This document shows, one piece after another, positions 1-9,291 of a DNA stretch of 64,000 nucleotides. Source of the stretch: Paenibacillus sp. FSL H7-0331 (GTDB lineage Bacteria; Bacillota; Bacilli; Paenibacillales; NBRC-103111); the NCBI RefSeq assembly GCF_001956045.1, contig NZ_MRTH01000005.1, positions 124,001-188,000 on the forward strand, written 5' to 3'. Every line of letters starts with the position of its first letter. The stretch's first letter is position 1. Both the position numbers and the translations under genes were made by a program. The notes beneath the pieces were generated by a model. The model worked only from the letters and a program-made list of their open reading frames with translations. It did not search any database and was not told the origin of the DNA.

Positions 1-199
1 CATCTTCAACCTAATTTACCCAAGTCAGTTACCTATATGTAATGTATCGACAAGTCACAATTCCGGTAGTAGGATATGGGTATTACAGCATGTTGTACAC
101 AGCGGCGTTGAGAAATACCAGTTGGTTGCGATGTGACGTTGAATGATGAATGCTCACGATACCAGCGTTCTTTTGAACGCTCTCAGGAGGTTTTGTTAT

Positions 200-1213
200 A
201 TGTTTCAGGTGCTGATAGCTGAAGACGAAATATGGATTCGTGATGCAGTTGCAGAAATGGTCGAGCGACTTGCACCTCAATTTAATGTTGCAGGCGAAGT
301 GGGGAACGGAGATGAGGCCTGGAGCTTTATTCAGGAGCATTGGCCGAGTATCGTAATCACAGATATTATGATGCCTCACAAAAACGGTCTTTGGTTATGT
401 GAAAAAATCGATCAGGCTCATTTACCTATCGTTACGATTGTTGTAAGCGGTTACGATAATTTTCAGTATGCCAAGAAAGTCATGCGTTATGGAGTTACCG
501 AATATTTATTGAAGCCGCTTGATGAGGAGGAACTGCACGGTGCTCTGAAGCGATCCATCCAACGGCTGGAGGGCATGTCCGAAATCCATGAAGGTGTACT
601 TAATATCCAAAAGTTTGTCGAGCATTTGCCAGAAATGAGCCGGCACACCGTACAATCCGAGCTGAACAATTTGTTAACAGCCATCTTCAAGCTCAAGCTG
701 ACGACCCCAAGCTATCGCAAGAGCGTATTCGCTATTTTATCGTCCAAATTGAACGAGCTGCTGCAAGCATTTGGCACGCAGCAGACGCATATGTCCTTAG
801 CAACTGAGGATGAGCAGGCGATTCGTAAGCACTTTACAGACCTCATACAAGCATGGATACTGATCTATCCCCAATATGCGGATCAAAGCGGTAATGCATC
901 GATTAAACGGGTATGCGAATATATGGATGTTCATTATTTTGAGAATTTTGCTCTGGCGCGCCTGGCAGAGATGTCACATATGAGCATTTCTCATTTTAGT
1001 ATGCTGTTCAAAAAAACGACAGGCCAGACCTGTTTAAACTATTTGAACCTGATTCGGATTCGTAAAGCCAAGGAGCTGCTGCAGGAGCCTGACTTGAAAA
1101 TATATGAAATCGCTGATATGGTCGGTTATTCCTCGCTGCCCTATTTTAACCGAATTTTCAAACAAATTGTTACGATTACCCCAGTGGAATACAGAAAGAG
1201 AATGGGCCTATGA
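200..1213 (+). CDS. YesN-type response regulator, AraC-family DNA-binding
   Basis: Cytoplasmic response regulator of 337 residues. The receiver domain (about 1-120) shows the acidic cluster E8-D9-E10, the phospho-acceptor D55 in VITDIMMP, S83 and K105. The C-terminal 100 residues are an AraC-type double helix-turn-helix (LARLAEMSHMSISHFSMLFK, then EIADMVGYSSLPYFNRIFK). The ATG at 200 is chosen because AGGAGG lies 8 bases upstream and the receiver begins at once; an in-frame start at 143 has no ribosome binding site. Its stop overlaps the kinase start as ATGA, so the two are translationally coupled. It probably activates the importer at 3111-6536 when that importer's sugar is sensed; the ligand is unknown. 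Confidence 0.9.
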   Translation: MFQVLIAEDEIWIRDAVAEMVERLAPQFNVAGEVGNGDEAWSFIQEHWPSIVITDIMMPHKNGLWLCEKIDQAHLPIVTIVVSGYDNFQYAKKVMRYGVTEYLLKPLDEEELHGALKRSIQRLEGMSEIHEGVLNIQKFVEHLPEMSRHTVQSELNNLLTAIFKLKLTTPSYRKSVFAILSSKLNELLQAFGTQQTHMSLATEDEQAIRKHFTDLIQAWILIYPQYADQSGNASIKRVCEYMDVHYFENFALARLAEMSHMSISHFSMLFKKTTGQTCLNYLNLIRIRKAKELLQEPDLKIYEIADMVGYSSLPYFNRIFKQIVTITPVEYRKRMGL

Positions 1214-3009
1214 GAGCCTTCGTGATGCTGCGGAAATTTTCGATCAAAATGAAGATGGTGCTCGCCTTTCTCAGTGTCAGTGTATTATCGGTTCTGCTGC
1301 TGGGACTGCTGTCCAATTATTATTACAGCAAAGCGGTTGAAAAAGAATTTTTTAATATATCCAATGAGGCGACAGCACGTTTGAATTATCATCTCGATTA
1401 CTATTATCAGCAGCTTCAGCAGTCCACACAGTACTTGATCCAGAATGATACTATTCAGGAATGGCTGATCAGCAAAAGCTATACCAATCTCGATAAGCAG
1501 AATGTGGAGAAGGAGCTGAGGAGATATCTGGCTCTGAATTATTCGGAGATTCAGGGCATGTTCATTATTTCCAAGTCGAATCAGATCGTGTCGATGGCAC
1601 AGTATTTTGGCAAGCTGGATCGTTTTGAAGACGAGCCTTGGTATGGCAGGCCGGTATCCCCGAATATTATTATTCTTCCAACTCATACAGCCAAATATGA
1701 AGGAGCTTATGGGCGACCGGTCATGTCCGTACTGCTGCCGATCTATGATAAGGAAACGATAGAACTGATCGGGACTTTGGCAGTAGACATCTCTTTGCAG
1801 GAGATAGATCGTGCATTCAAAAGCTCGCAGCTGGCAAAGTCGGGGATATTTTTTATTTTGGCGGGTGATGATTCTATTGTGTACCATCCGAATGAGGAAT
1901 TGAACGGGCTTCAAAAGAGACAGACTGAGCTTGCAGGCCTGAAGATTCCGGACAAGGGAGAGACCGCGATTCAACGGTTTCATGGAGACGATTATTTGAT
2001 TGGCAGCTCACTTTCACCTGTAACCGGCTGGCGGATCGTATCCTTAGTCCCTTTTGCAGAAGTGGCGGTAGGCTTAAGCTCGGCAAGAATTTCGATGCTG
2101 CTGGTGCTCGCTATTATTACTTGCCTCGTCATCCTGGTGGTTCCATTATTGTCCAATCGTTTTGTCGATCCGATCCTTACCTTAAGAGGCTTGATGAGAC
2201 AGGTAGCCAAGGGGGATCTGAGTGTGCAAACGGAATCAGTACCCGGCCAGGATGAGCTGCAGCAGTTGTTCCACAGCTTTAATATTATGGTCAAACGGCT
2301 GGATGAGCTGATTGTAACCAATTCGAATCTGCAGCTGAAGGAAATGCAGGCGCTGCTGAAGCAAAAGGAAACCTTGATCAAGGCGCTGCAAAATCAAATC
2401 AATCCGCATCTGCTCTACAATACGTTAGGCATCATTACGAGTATGGCCTATCTGGAGAAGGTACCGGTGATCGAGAGAATGGCCCGCAATCTGGCTGATG
2501 TGTACCGCTATACAGCTCAATTCACGGATATGGAAGTATATCTGGAGGAGGAGCTGGGGCAGCTTCGCAAATATTTGGATATTATTCATGTCCGTTTTCC
2601 GAAGCATTTCCAGAGCCGCTATTTTATTAATGAAAAGTTTATCCGCTGCCGCGTTGTGAAGTTCATTCTTCAGCCCATTGTGGAAAATGCCGTGAAATAT
2701 GCGATTGAGCCGAGAGGCGGGGAAGGTGTCGTCATAGTTAGTGCGTACGATGAAGGGCGCGATCTGATCATCGAGGTTGCGGACAACGGACCCGGAATAG
2801 CGGACGCGGAATTACAAAGAATTACCGAGCAGTTGGAAATGATTTCGACCACCGTTGAGCAAAATTACACGCAGCAGGATTCTCTTGGGTTAGCCAATGT
2901 TCACGCGAGGCTGGTGCTGCAGTATGGCAATAAATATGGCATCAAGCTGAGCTCGTTCCCAGGACGAGGTGCTGTCGTATCGATTCGAATACCGATTCAC
3001 CTCGAGTAA
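1210..3009 (+). CDS. YesM-type sensor histidine kinase
   Basis: Membrane sensor kinase of 599 residues, partner of the regulator just upstream (4-base ATGA overlap). Transmembrane helix about 14-36, extracytoplasmic sensor region about 37-290 (dCache-like), second helix about 293-315, HAMP linker about 316-370. The His_kinase core has phospho-acceptor H400 in QINPHLLYNTLG, and the ATPase domain has the N-box LQPIVENAVKYA near 487 and G-box DNGPGI near 525. This is the LytS/YesM branch, which usually senses extracellular carbohydrate or binding-protein complexes. A lipoprotein gene starts 102 bases downstream. The ligand cannot be read from the sequence. Confidence 0.92.
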   Translation: MRAFVMLRKFSIKMKMVLAFLSVSVLSVLLLGLLSNYYYSKAVEKEFFNISNEATARLNYHLDYYYQQLQQSTQYLIQNDTIQEWLISKSYTNLDKQNVEKELRRYLALNYSEIQGMFIISKSNQIVSMAQYFGKLDRFEDEPWYGRPVSPNIIILPTHTAKYEGAYGRPVMSVLLPIYDKETIELIGTLAVDISLQEIDRAFKSSQLAKSGIFFILAGDDSIVYHPNEELNGLQKRQTELAGLKIPDKGETAIQRFHGDDYLIGSSLSPVTGWRIVSLVPFAEVAVGLSSARISMLLVLAIITCLVILVVPLLSNRFVDPILTLRGLMRQVAKGDLSVQTESVPGQDELQQLFHSFNIMVKRLDELIVTNSNLQLKEMQALLKQKETLIKALQNQINPHLLYNTLGIITSMAYLEKVPVIERMARNLADVYRYTAQFTDMEVYLEEELGQLRKYLDIIHVRFPKHFQSRYFINEKFIRCRVVKFILQPIVENAVKYAIEPRGGEGVVIVSAYDEGRDLIIEVADNGPGIADAELQRITEQLEMISTTVEQNYTQQDSLGLANVHARLVLQYGNKYGIKLSSFPGRGAVVSIRIPIHLE

Positions 3010-3110
3010 GTAAGATTGAATCGGAAATCATAGGATCAGATAATGTATTCGCTTTCAACATGCAGTATGTTGGTTATGTAAGATTCATATTGCCTGAGGG
3101 GGAACGTAGA

Positions 3111-4640
3111 ATGGTTAAATGGATGAAAATATCCGCCGCAATTACACTGTCTGCCAGCATCGTTACAGGGTGCTCGCAAGGGGCTCCAAGTGGGAATGCA
3201 GCCGTAGACAAACCCGCAGATAGCAAGCCGGCTAACGCATTTAGTGAGAAAATCAGCATTAACATGATGTCAATCGCCTATGAAGGCGGCGCTTGGTCAG
3301 ACAAACATCCGGTCATCGATGAATTAAATAAAAAGCTGAACATTGATTTGAAAATCCAATGGGTTCCATCCGACAACTATGTAGAAAAATTAGGTGTTAT
3401 GGCGGCGTCCAATTCGTTCCCGGACGTATTCAGAATCAACAGCGCTGAGTTTTTGAAATGGCGCGATAAAGGCGTATTTCTCGACATTGCGCCGATCCTC
3501 AAAAACTATCCGAATCTAACGAAGGAAATACCGATGGAAACGTATGCTATCGGTAATCCCAAAGGTAAAATCTATGCCTTACCGAACTGGACTCCAGAAT
3601 CCCGGGAAACCTTATTCATTCGTCAGGATTGGTTGACCAAGCTTAATTTAAAAGCTCCGACAACGACCGATGAGCTGTATGAGGTTGCCAAGGCTTTTGC
3701 CAAGAACGATCCGGACGGTAACGGCAAAGACGATACGATAGGTTACTCCATTGCGATCCAGAATAACAGAAGCTTCAGTCGTGCTGCCGATCCGATCCGG
3801 TTTGCCTTTGGACTCGCTAATAGCTGGAAAGAAGTGAACGGTGCTATTGTTCCATGGCAGGCACAAACGAAGGAATTGAAAGATTTCCTGGGCTTCATGA
3901 GCAGAATGTATAAGGATGGAATTCTCGATAAGGATTTTGCTATCAATAAAGGACAAGATCCGGATTTCAAATTTGAGGCCAATAAGGTTGGATTTACGGA
4001 TGTTCCTGCCACCAATATTTATGATACAGGCCTTCCGAATTTGCAAAAGCTGGTGCCTACCGCTCAGGCAGTTCAGCTAGTACCGCCGAAGGGTCCTACA
4101 GGACTTCAAGGGAATACGACTTATGCCACAACCAATAAGGTTGTTATTAATGCCAAGATCGATCAGAAGAAGCAGGAACGCATTATGGCGTTAATGGATT
4201 ATATGGTCACACCTGAAGGACATTCACTGATCACTTACGGAGTAGAAGGTATTCACTACAAGAAAACCGGTGAGAAATACGAGGTGCTTCCGGCATTCGA
4301 AACAGATCGTCCGATGTTGATTAACTTCTGGTTCTTCCATAAGCTTGATCCGCTTAACACTGTTAGACCATGGGAGGATCAGGAAAAGCCGAAAAAAGTG
4401 CTTGCTCTGTTCGACGTGAATAAGAAGTATGCGGTGCTCGACAAAGGAGCAGGGTTATTCTCGGAAACGTCTACCAAATCGGGAGCTACGCTTGACCAGA
4501 AGCTGATGAGCGAGATGGTAGCGATCATTATGGGTGAAAAACCTGTGGATGCTATCGAAGCAGCCGTAGATGCATGGAAGAAAAATGGCGGAGACAATAT
4601 TATATCTGAAATGAACGAACAGTATAAATTGACGAAATAA
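3111..4640 (+). CDS. LplA-type solute-binding lipoprotein
   Basis: Extracellular binding protein of 509 residues for an oligosaccharide-type ABC importer. The start at 3111 follows a GAGGGGG ribosome binding site by 8 bases; an in-frame ATG at 3060 would put 17 charged residues before the signal peptide. Signal peptide and lipobox SIVTGC make Cys21 the lipidation site. The fold is family-1 type, with the loop DPDGNGKDDTIGY near residue 205 that recurs in Paenibacillus lipoproteins of this class and resembles a calcium-binding loop. The order binding protein, permease, permease follows. No ATPase gene is present, so a shared MsmX-like ATPase encoded elsewhere is assumed. Substrate unknown. Confidence 0.88.
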   Translation: MVKWMKISAAITLSASIVTGCSQGAPSGNAAVDKPADSKPANAFSEKISINMMSIAYEGGAWSDKHPVIDELNKKLNIDLKIQWVPSDNYVEKLGVMAASNSFPDVFRINSAEFLKWRDKGVFLDIAPILKNYPNLTKEIPMETYAIGNPKGKIYALPNWTPESRETLFIRQDWLTKLNLKAPTTTDELYEVAKAFAKNDPDGNGKDDTIGYSIAIQNNRSFSRAADPIRFAFGLANSWKEVNGAIVPWQAQTKELKDFLGFMSRMYKDGILDKDFAINKGQDPDFKFEANKVGFTDVPATNIYDTGLPNLQKLVPTAQAVQLVPPKGPTGLQGNTTYATTNKVVINAKIDQKKQERIMALMDYMVTPEGHSLITYGVEGIHYKKTGEKYEVLPAFETDRPMLINFWFFHKLDPLNTVRPWEDQEKPKKVLALFDVNKKYAVLDKGAGLFSETSTKSGATLDQKLMSEMVAIIMGEKPVDAIEAAVDAWKKNGGDNIISEMNEQYKLTK

Positions 4641-4705
4641 GCAATGTGCATGCCTGTCCCGAAGAGGATCAAGCTGACATCATGCTAAGGAAAGGACAAT
4701 GATGT

Positions 4706-5665
4706 ATGAAAGCGATAAGTACGGAGAGCAAGCTGGAAGGCACCCTTTCATTGGCTAAGAACAAAAGGAGCTACCGTGCCTGGAAACGGGGGATTCCCCT
4801 CTATCTGATGATTTTCCCGGGATTGTTGTACTTTATCATTTTTAAATACATCCCCATGGGTGGGGTCCTGATTGCATTCCAGTCGTTTGATCCCTTCGAC
4901 GGATTTCTTAACAGTGATTGGGTAGGCCTTGAGAACTTTCGCAAGCTGTTTGGGGAGCAGGACTTTACGCTGCTGCTCAAAAACACCCTGATTCTGAGTG
5001 GGATGAATTTATTCCTGTTCTTCCCGGCTCCGATCCTGCTCGCTTTATTGCTAAATGAGGTCAGGCAGGCATGGTTTCGCAAAATTGTGCAGACAGTCGT
5101 GTACATCCCTCATTTTTTATCGTGGGTTATCGTCGTCAGTATTACGATTCTGCTGTTCTCAGTACAAGAGGGCGGTGTCAACAAGCTATTGATGGAATGG
5201 GGCTTCGACCCGATCCAGCTGCTTACGGATCGTGGATATTTCCGCTATGTGTATGTATTTCAAAGCATATGGAAAGAGGCTGGTTGGAGTGCGGTTATTT
5301 TCTTCGCCGCACTTGCTTCCATCGATCCCACCTTATATGAAGCAGCCGTTGTTGACGGGGCGAGCCGTTGGCGGCAAATGTGGCATATCACGTTACCTGG
5401 ATTAAGAACTACCATCATTATTCTATTCATCCTGAGGGTCGGCTATTTAATGGATACCGGCTTTGAACACATCCTCCTGATGCAAAATCCAACGAACCTG
5501 CAAGTATCGGATGTATTCGATACCTTTGTCTATCGTACCGGTATCGTGCAGGGAGACTTTAGCTATACAACAGCAGTTGGGCTGTTCAAATCGGTAATCG
5601 GGCTGTGTCTTATTATTGGTGCTAATCGGATAGCGAAGAAAGTCGGAGAGGAAGGGGTCTATTGA
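4706..5665 (+). CDS. LplB-type ABC permease
   Basis: Inner-membrane permease of 319 residues with six predicted helices. The EAA loop that contacts the ATPase reads YEAAVVDGASRWRQMWHITL (about 210-230). A positively charged N-terminal stretch precedes the first helix, and the motif FKYIPMGGVLIAF is typical of the LplB/YtcP subgroup. AAAGGA stands 9 bases before the ATG. It is followed after one base by the second permease, so the pair is co-translated. It forms the channel with the gene at 5667 for the substrate bound by the lipoprotein at 3111. Confidence 0.9.
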   Translation: MKAISTESKLEGTLSLAKNKRSYRAWKRGIPLYLMIFPGLLYFIIFKYIPMGGVLIAFQSFDPFDGFLNSDWVGLENFRKLFGEQDFTLLLKNTLILSGMNLFLFFPAPILLALLLNEVRQAWFRKIVQTVVYIPHFLSWVIVVSITILLFSVQEGGVNKLLMEWGFDPIQLLTDRGYFRYVYVFQSIWKEAGWSAVIFFAALASIDPTLYEAAVVDGASRWRQMWHITLPGLRTTIIILFILRVGYLMDTGFEHILLMQNPTNLQVSDVFDTFVYRTGIVQGDFSYTTAVGLFKSVIGLCLIIGANRIAKKVGEEGVY

Positions 5666-5666
5666 G

Positions 5667-6536
5667 ATGAAAGCACATGATTTCAGAGGTAGGGCTCCTG
5701 TATACCAAACTGTCGTTTTTTCTTTGCTGGTTCTCGTTGTATTGATAGCTGTGGTTCCATTCCTGTATGTGCTGCTGGCTTCCTTTGCCACGAAGCAGGA
5801 AATTTTAACACGAGGTTTTTTTCTGATACCGAAGGTTTGGACGACTAACGCTTATGCCTATTTGATGGAAAACCGCAATTTTCTCAAGTCTTTTCAAAAT
5901 TCGGTTGTGATCACAGCTACAGGAACGACCATTAGCATGGTGCTTACGACTTTAATGGCGTACGGATTATCCAAAACCTGGTTGAAGGGACGCAGAATTC
6001 TTAATTTCCTCGTTCTGTTCACGATGCTGTTCAGTGGAGGCATGATCCCGCTCTATCTGCTTGTAAGAGGCTTGGGCTTACTTGACAGCTATTGGGCTTT
6101 ATTCTTAACTGGAGCGATTGCACCCTTTAATCTGATTGTGATTCGCAGTTCGTTCCAAAATTTCCCGATGGAAATTGAGGAGTCGGCGCGAATCGACGGC
6201 TGCTCGGAATTCGGTATGCTGTGGAGAATTGTGATTCCACTCTCGATGCCGGTGATCGCAACCTTTACCTTATTTTATACGGTTGATTATTGGAATTCGT
6301 ACTTCAGCGCCCTCTTATATATTAACCAATCGGATAGATTGCCTATACAAGTGTTCCTCCGACAAATGCTGATTCAACCGAGTGAAAATATGGGCGCGTC
6401 CGTGGAAGGTCTGGAATTCAGCCCGGCTGTACGAATGGCTGCGGTTGTGTTCACAGCGGCCCCGCTGCTGGTCGTATATCCTTTCCTGCAAAAGTATTTT
6501 AACAAAGGAATGCTGCTTGGTTCGGTCAAAGGTTAG
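5667..6536 (+). CDS. LplC/YtcP-type ABC permease
   Basis: Second channel subunit of the first importer, 289 residues with six predicted helices. The EAA loop reads EESARIDGCSEFGMLWRIVI (about 172-191), and the protein ends in KYFNKGMLLGSVKG, the usual C-terminus of LplC-type permeases (the two other LplC-type permeases of this window end almost identically). The ATG lies one base after the stop of the previous permease; its ribosome binding site GAGGAAGGGG lies inside that gene. The run of importer genes ends here, followed by a long palindromic spacer. Confidence 0.9.
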   Translation: MKAHDFRGRAPVYQTVVFSLLVLVVLIAVVPFLYVLLASFATKQEILTRGFFLIPKVWTTNAYAYLMENRNFLKSFQNSVVITATGTTISMVLTTLMAYGLSKTWLKGRRILNFLVLFTMLFSGGMIPLYLLVRGLGLLDSYWALFLTGAIAPFNLIVIRSSFQNFPMEIEESARIDGCSEFGMLWRIVIPLSMPVIATFTLFYTVDYWNSYFSALLYINQSDRLPIQVFLRQMLIQPSENMGASVEGLEFSPAVRMAAVVFTAAPLLVVYPFLQKYFNKGMLLGSVKG

Positions 6537-6662
6537 GAATTTACCTTACATCTGTAAGGATAAATATTTCCCCAATTAATCCGTCTTACAGAGTCCTGAT
6601 CACTATGTAAAAGTACGATGAATACCAAAGACGTATTCAGAGTGCCCTAAATTACTACACTC

Positions 6663-6836
6663 AAAAAAGTAGGGTGAATACTGAGCGGAGTGGTCAGGGT
6701 GTTCCGGAGATAGCGCAGCGGTGCCTTTGTTCCCCGCTTTTTACCGCTAAATGGTTTATACAATCTGAAAATAGGGGAACAACAGCAATCGAAGGAACAC
6801 CTTGACCGCGCAGCGACTCTGATTCACCATACTTTT
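6663..6836. repeat. Large imperfect palindrome (MITE-like intergenic element)
   Basis: This stretch fills most of the 328-base gap 6537-6864. It folds on itself over about 170 bases. The outer arms are AAAAGTAGGGTGAAT (6665-6679) against ATTCACCATACTTTT near 6822-6836. Middle arms are GGTCAGGGTGTTCC (from 6692) against GGAACACCTTGACC (from 6794). Inner arms are TTGTTCCCC near 6729 and GGGGAACAA near 6774. The length, nested arms and lack of coding potential suggest a palindromic mobile repeat or an RNA hairpin. No second copy was seen in this window. It could also act as a transcription barrier between the importer and the VOC operon. Confidence 0.6.
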
Positions 6837-6864
6837 AATCCTACCCTTAAAGGAGCTAACCATA

Positions 6865-7326
6865 ATGGAAAAAAACTTGCTCGGCACGAACGTCATTGCA
6901 CAAATCGGAATATTGGTTCATGACATTGAGAAGACCTCGCAGGCGTATGCCGACTTTTTTGGAGTGGAAAATCCGGGCTGGGCAATAACCGGAGCTGTAG
7001 ATGTAGCTGAAACGGAATATCGGGGAGAACGCTCGGAAGCGAGAGCCAAGCTGGCATTTTTCAAAATGGGCTCGCTGCAGCTGGAGCTGATTGAACCAGA
7101 TGAGCATCCAAGCACTTGGCGTGAATATTTGGATGAGCATGGAGAAGGTCCACATCATATCGCATTCAGGATCGAGGGCATGAAGGAGATCGTCACAAAG
7201 CTGGATCGCAACCAAATGCCTCTCGTACAAAAAGGCGAATATACAGGCGGAAGATATGCCTATATCGATTCTCTGGAGCCGCTCAAGATCATTATTGAGC
7301 TGCTGGAAAATGACAAGAAAAACTAG
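6865..7326 (+). CDS. VOC (glyoxalase-fold) family protein
   Basis: Small cytoplasmic protein of 153 residues with two beta-alpha-beta-beta-beta units of the vicinal oxygen chelate superfamily. The four positions that usually bind the metal can be placed at H19 (ILVHDIE), E74 (LQLELIE), H98 (PHHIAF) and E145 (IIIELLE), so it should be a metal-dependent isomerase, epimerase or lyase, near methylmalonyl-CoA epimerase-like proteins. AAAGGAG precedes the ATG by 9 bases. First gene of a tight run of five that also encodes SDR and ThuA-like proteins. A role in sugar or keto-intermediate turnover is inference; the substrate is unknown. Confidence 0.8.
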   Translation: MEKNLLGTNVIAQIGILVHDIEKTSQAYADFFGVENPGWAITGAVDVAETEYRGERSEARAKLAFFKMGSLQLELIEPDEHPSTWREYLDEHGEGPHHIAFRIEGMKEIVTKLDRNQMPLVQKGEYTGGRYAYIDSLEPLKIIIELLENDKKN

Positions 7327-7362
7327 CCAGTATACATCATATAAACAGGAGGTTACGGGTAT

Positions 7363-7875
7363 ATGGAGCATATAGAGAATCATAATCTGATGAAAATCGG
7401 AATTGTTGTAGACGACATCGAAGAGGCAGCCAGGCATTATGCAGAGCTATTCGGAATCGAGATGCCAAAGATTCGGGTTCCTGATCCGGATCGTGTGCCT
7501 CAGCACACGGAAAGCGGATATACGTGGTATCGAGGTAAGTTCATCCGCGGACAGGTGAAGCTGGCCAACTTGCAAATGGGACCCGTGACTGTGGAGCTGT
7601 TGGAAGCGTATGATGAGCCGGGTCCTTGGAACGAGTTCAAACAGCTGCAAGGCCAAGGGGTTCATTTTATAACATTCACCGTTCCTGGCTTTGAACAGCA
7701 TATTGATTTTGTAGAAAGTAAGGGCTATCCGCTGACGCATAAAGGTGAATACGGAAGTGGTCGATACAGCTATTTTGATACAATCGCCAAGCTGGGAGTA
7801 ACCCTGGGTCTGCAGGAGCTGGGCAAACCACTGAATACACCCGTTATGCCGCAGGCAGGCGGTGAGCCAGCATGA
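7363..7875 (+). CDS. VOC family protein with altered metal site
   Basis: Second VOC-fold protein of the operon, 170 residues, similar over its length to the preceding 153-residue protein. Aligning the two, the first metal ligand His is replaced by Asp (D17 in GIVVDDIE) and the last Glu by Gly (G149); E78 and H101 are kept. It may bind metal differently, pair with its neighbour, or have lost catalysis. AGGAGG lies 10 bases before the ATG. A tail of about 17 residues rich in Pro and Gly runs past the fold, and the stop overlaps the next start as ATGA. Confidence 0.78.
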   Translation: MEHIENHNLMKIGIVVDDIEEAARHYAELFGIEMPKIRVPDPDRVPQHTESGYTWYRGKFIRGQVKLANLQMGPVTVELLEAYDEPGPWNEFKQLQGQGVHFITFTVPGFEQHIDFVESKGYPLTHKGEYGSGRYSYFDTIAKLGVTLGLQELGKPLNTPVMPQAGGEPA

Positions 7876-8570
7876 ATATAATCATTACTGGTGCAAACCG
7901 CGGTCTCGGCTTTCATCTGTCGACGATTGCGGCGCAGCGGGGCCACAATGTTATCGCTGGTATTCGCGCTGCAAGTCCTGATGGTCAGCTGCTTGAGCTG
8001 ATCAACCGTTACCCCGGCCAAATCAAGGCTGTAGAGCTGGATGTCAGCCGTGAAGATACGGTTGCCCGGTTAGCAGAAACGCTGCGAGCAGACAATCAAG
8101 CTGTAGATGTAATCATCAACAGCGCTGCAATCCTGCTTGGCAGAGGGGGAACACTTGAAACCCTTTCGCTGGATGATGTTGCACAAAGCTTTGAGGTCAA
8201 TTTGTACGGGCCGATGCGGGTAGTCAAACATTTGCTGCCCTTGATGCCGGACGGAGGCCAACGGATCATCCTGAACATATCCTCTGAAGCGGGAAGCTTG
8301 TCCAATGCTTATGGTGGAGATTATCCGTATGCGCTCTCCAAAGCCGCGATCAATATGTTTTCCAAGCAGTTGAAGAAGTATGTGAAAGCCAAAGAGATCC
8401 GCGTGTATGCGCTGCATCCGGGCTGGATCAAAACAGATATGGGCGGAGAGAAGGCTCCTGGAGATCCGTTGGAAAGCGCTATGGGCATACTCGATATTGT
8501 AGAAATGAAAAAGGAGATTGCTCCTGAACACTATTTCATTAATTTTAAAGGCGAACCGATGCCGATCTAA
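7872..8570 (+). CDS. SDR family oxidoreductase
   Basis: Short-chain dehydrogenase/reductase of 232 residues. The nucleotide-binding glycine motif is TGANRGLG (6-13), the NNAG-type motif is INSAA (82-86), the catalytic Ser lies in NISSEAG (about 137) and the catalytic Tyr-Lys pair is Y153/K157 (YALSK). The overall pattern resembles carbonyl-reductase-like (sniffer-type) SDRs. Translationally coupled to the VOC gene before it by ATGA. The substrate is probably the keto or hydroxy intermediate handled by the operon. Confidence 0.85.
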   Translation: MNIIITGANRGLGFHLSTIAAQRGHNVIAGIRAASPDGQLLELINRYPGQIKAVELDVSREDTVARLAETLRADNQAVDVIINSAAILLGRGGTLETLSLDDVAQSFEVNLYGPMRVVKHLLPLMPDGGQRIILNISSEAGSLSNAYGGDYPYALSKAAINMFSKQLKKYVKAKEIRVYALHPGWIKTDMGGEKAPGDPLESAMGILDIVEMKKEIAPEHYFINFKGEPMPI

Positions 8571-8606
8571 CATTTATCTTGTGGCAAGGATGGAGGGAAA
8601 CAGTAA

Positions 8607-9263
8607 ATGAAGCTTATTTATGCAATCGTTGGAGATTACTACCATGCCGAGGAACCGATCAGGGAAGCTCTGAACCTGGCAATAAAGACTCTTACGGACA
8701 GCGGCTCCTATACTTTGGAGTACATATCGGCTGAGGAACTGACGGAGCGGCTGCAGACAAAACCGGCGGCAGTGATTCTCTTCAAGGAAGACAGGGTTAA
8801 TCCCAAGGATGAAATCGTCCAGCATTGGTTAACGGAGCCAATATCGGCAGCTATTGTCCGTTATGTGGAAGAGGGAGGAGGCTTCCTCAACTGGCATTCG
8901 GGTCTAGCCTCTTATCCGCCCGATTCGGCATTTGTGAACATGCTGCGCGGTTATTTTATTTCCCATCCGTCCAAAAATCAAATGGTTAAATATCACGGTA
9001 AGGTTCCTTCAGACAACTCTCAGGGGACCTCGAAGGAAATTTCATTCGAAATTATGGATGAGCACTACTTCGTTAGCTGTGATGAAGCCAATACGAGCGT
9101 TTTTCTGAGATCGGAATCCATCGATGGCAGCTCGATTGCGGGCTGGCAGCATACGTCAGGTCAAGGAAAGGTTTGCTGCATAACTCCGGCGCATAACAAA
9201 GAGGGGCTGCTTCACGATAGTATGATTGAGCTGCTCAGAAGCTCGGTTCAGGCTGTACTGTGA
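8607..9263 (+). CDS. ThuA-like domain protein
   Basis: Protein of 218 residues with the class I glutamine-amidotransferase-like fold of ThuA. Recognisable parts are the N-terminal strand IYAIVGDYYHAEEP, the segment VEEGGGFLNWHSGLAS near 85-100 and FISHPS near 115. The ThuA family was named from trehalose utilisation, and its relatives act on 3-keto-sugars or related keto-glycosides. GGAGGGAAACAGTAA precedes the ATG. Position between two SDR genes supports a role in redox-assisted sugar breakdown. The exact reaction cannot be assigned. Confidence 0.78.
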   Translation: MKLIYAIVGDYYHAEEPIREALNLAIKTLTDSGSYTLEYISAEELTERLQTKPAAVILFKEDRVNPKDEIVQHWLTEPISAAIVRYVEEGGGFLNWHSGLASYPPDSAFVNMLRGYFISHPSKNQMVKYHGKVPSDNSQGTSKEISFEIMDEHYFVSCDEANTSVFLRSESIDGSSIAGWQHTSGQGKVCCITPAHNKEGLLHDSMIELLRSSVQAVL

Positions 9264-9291
9264 CTAAGGATGAAGCAAAGGAGAAACGTCT

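Noticed and set aside
1285..1983. 232-residue minus-strand ORF inside the first kinase
   Set aside because: Antisense shadow of a well supported kinase gene; no start signal.
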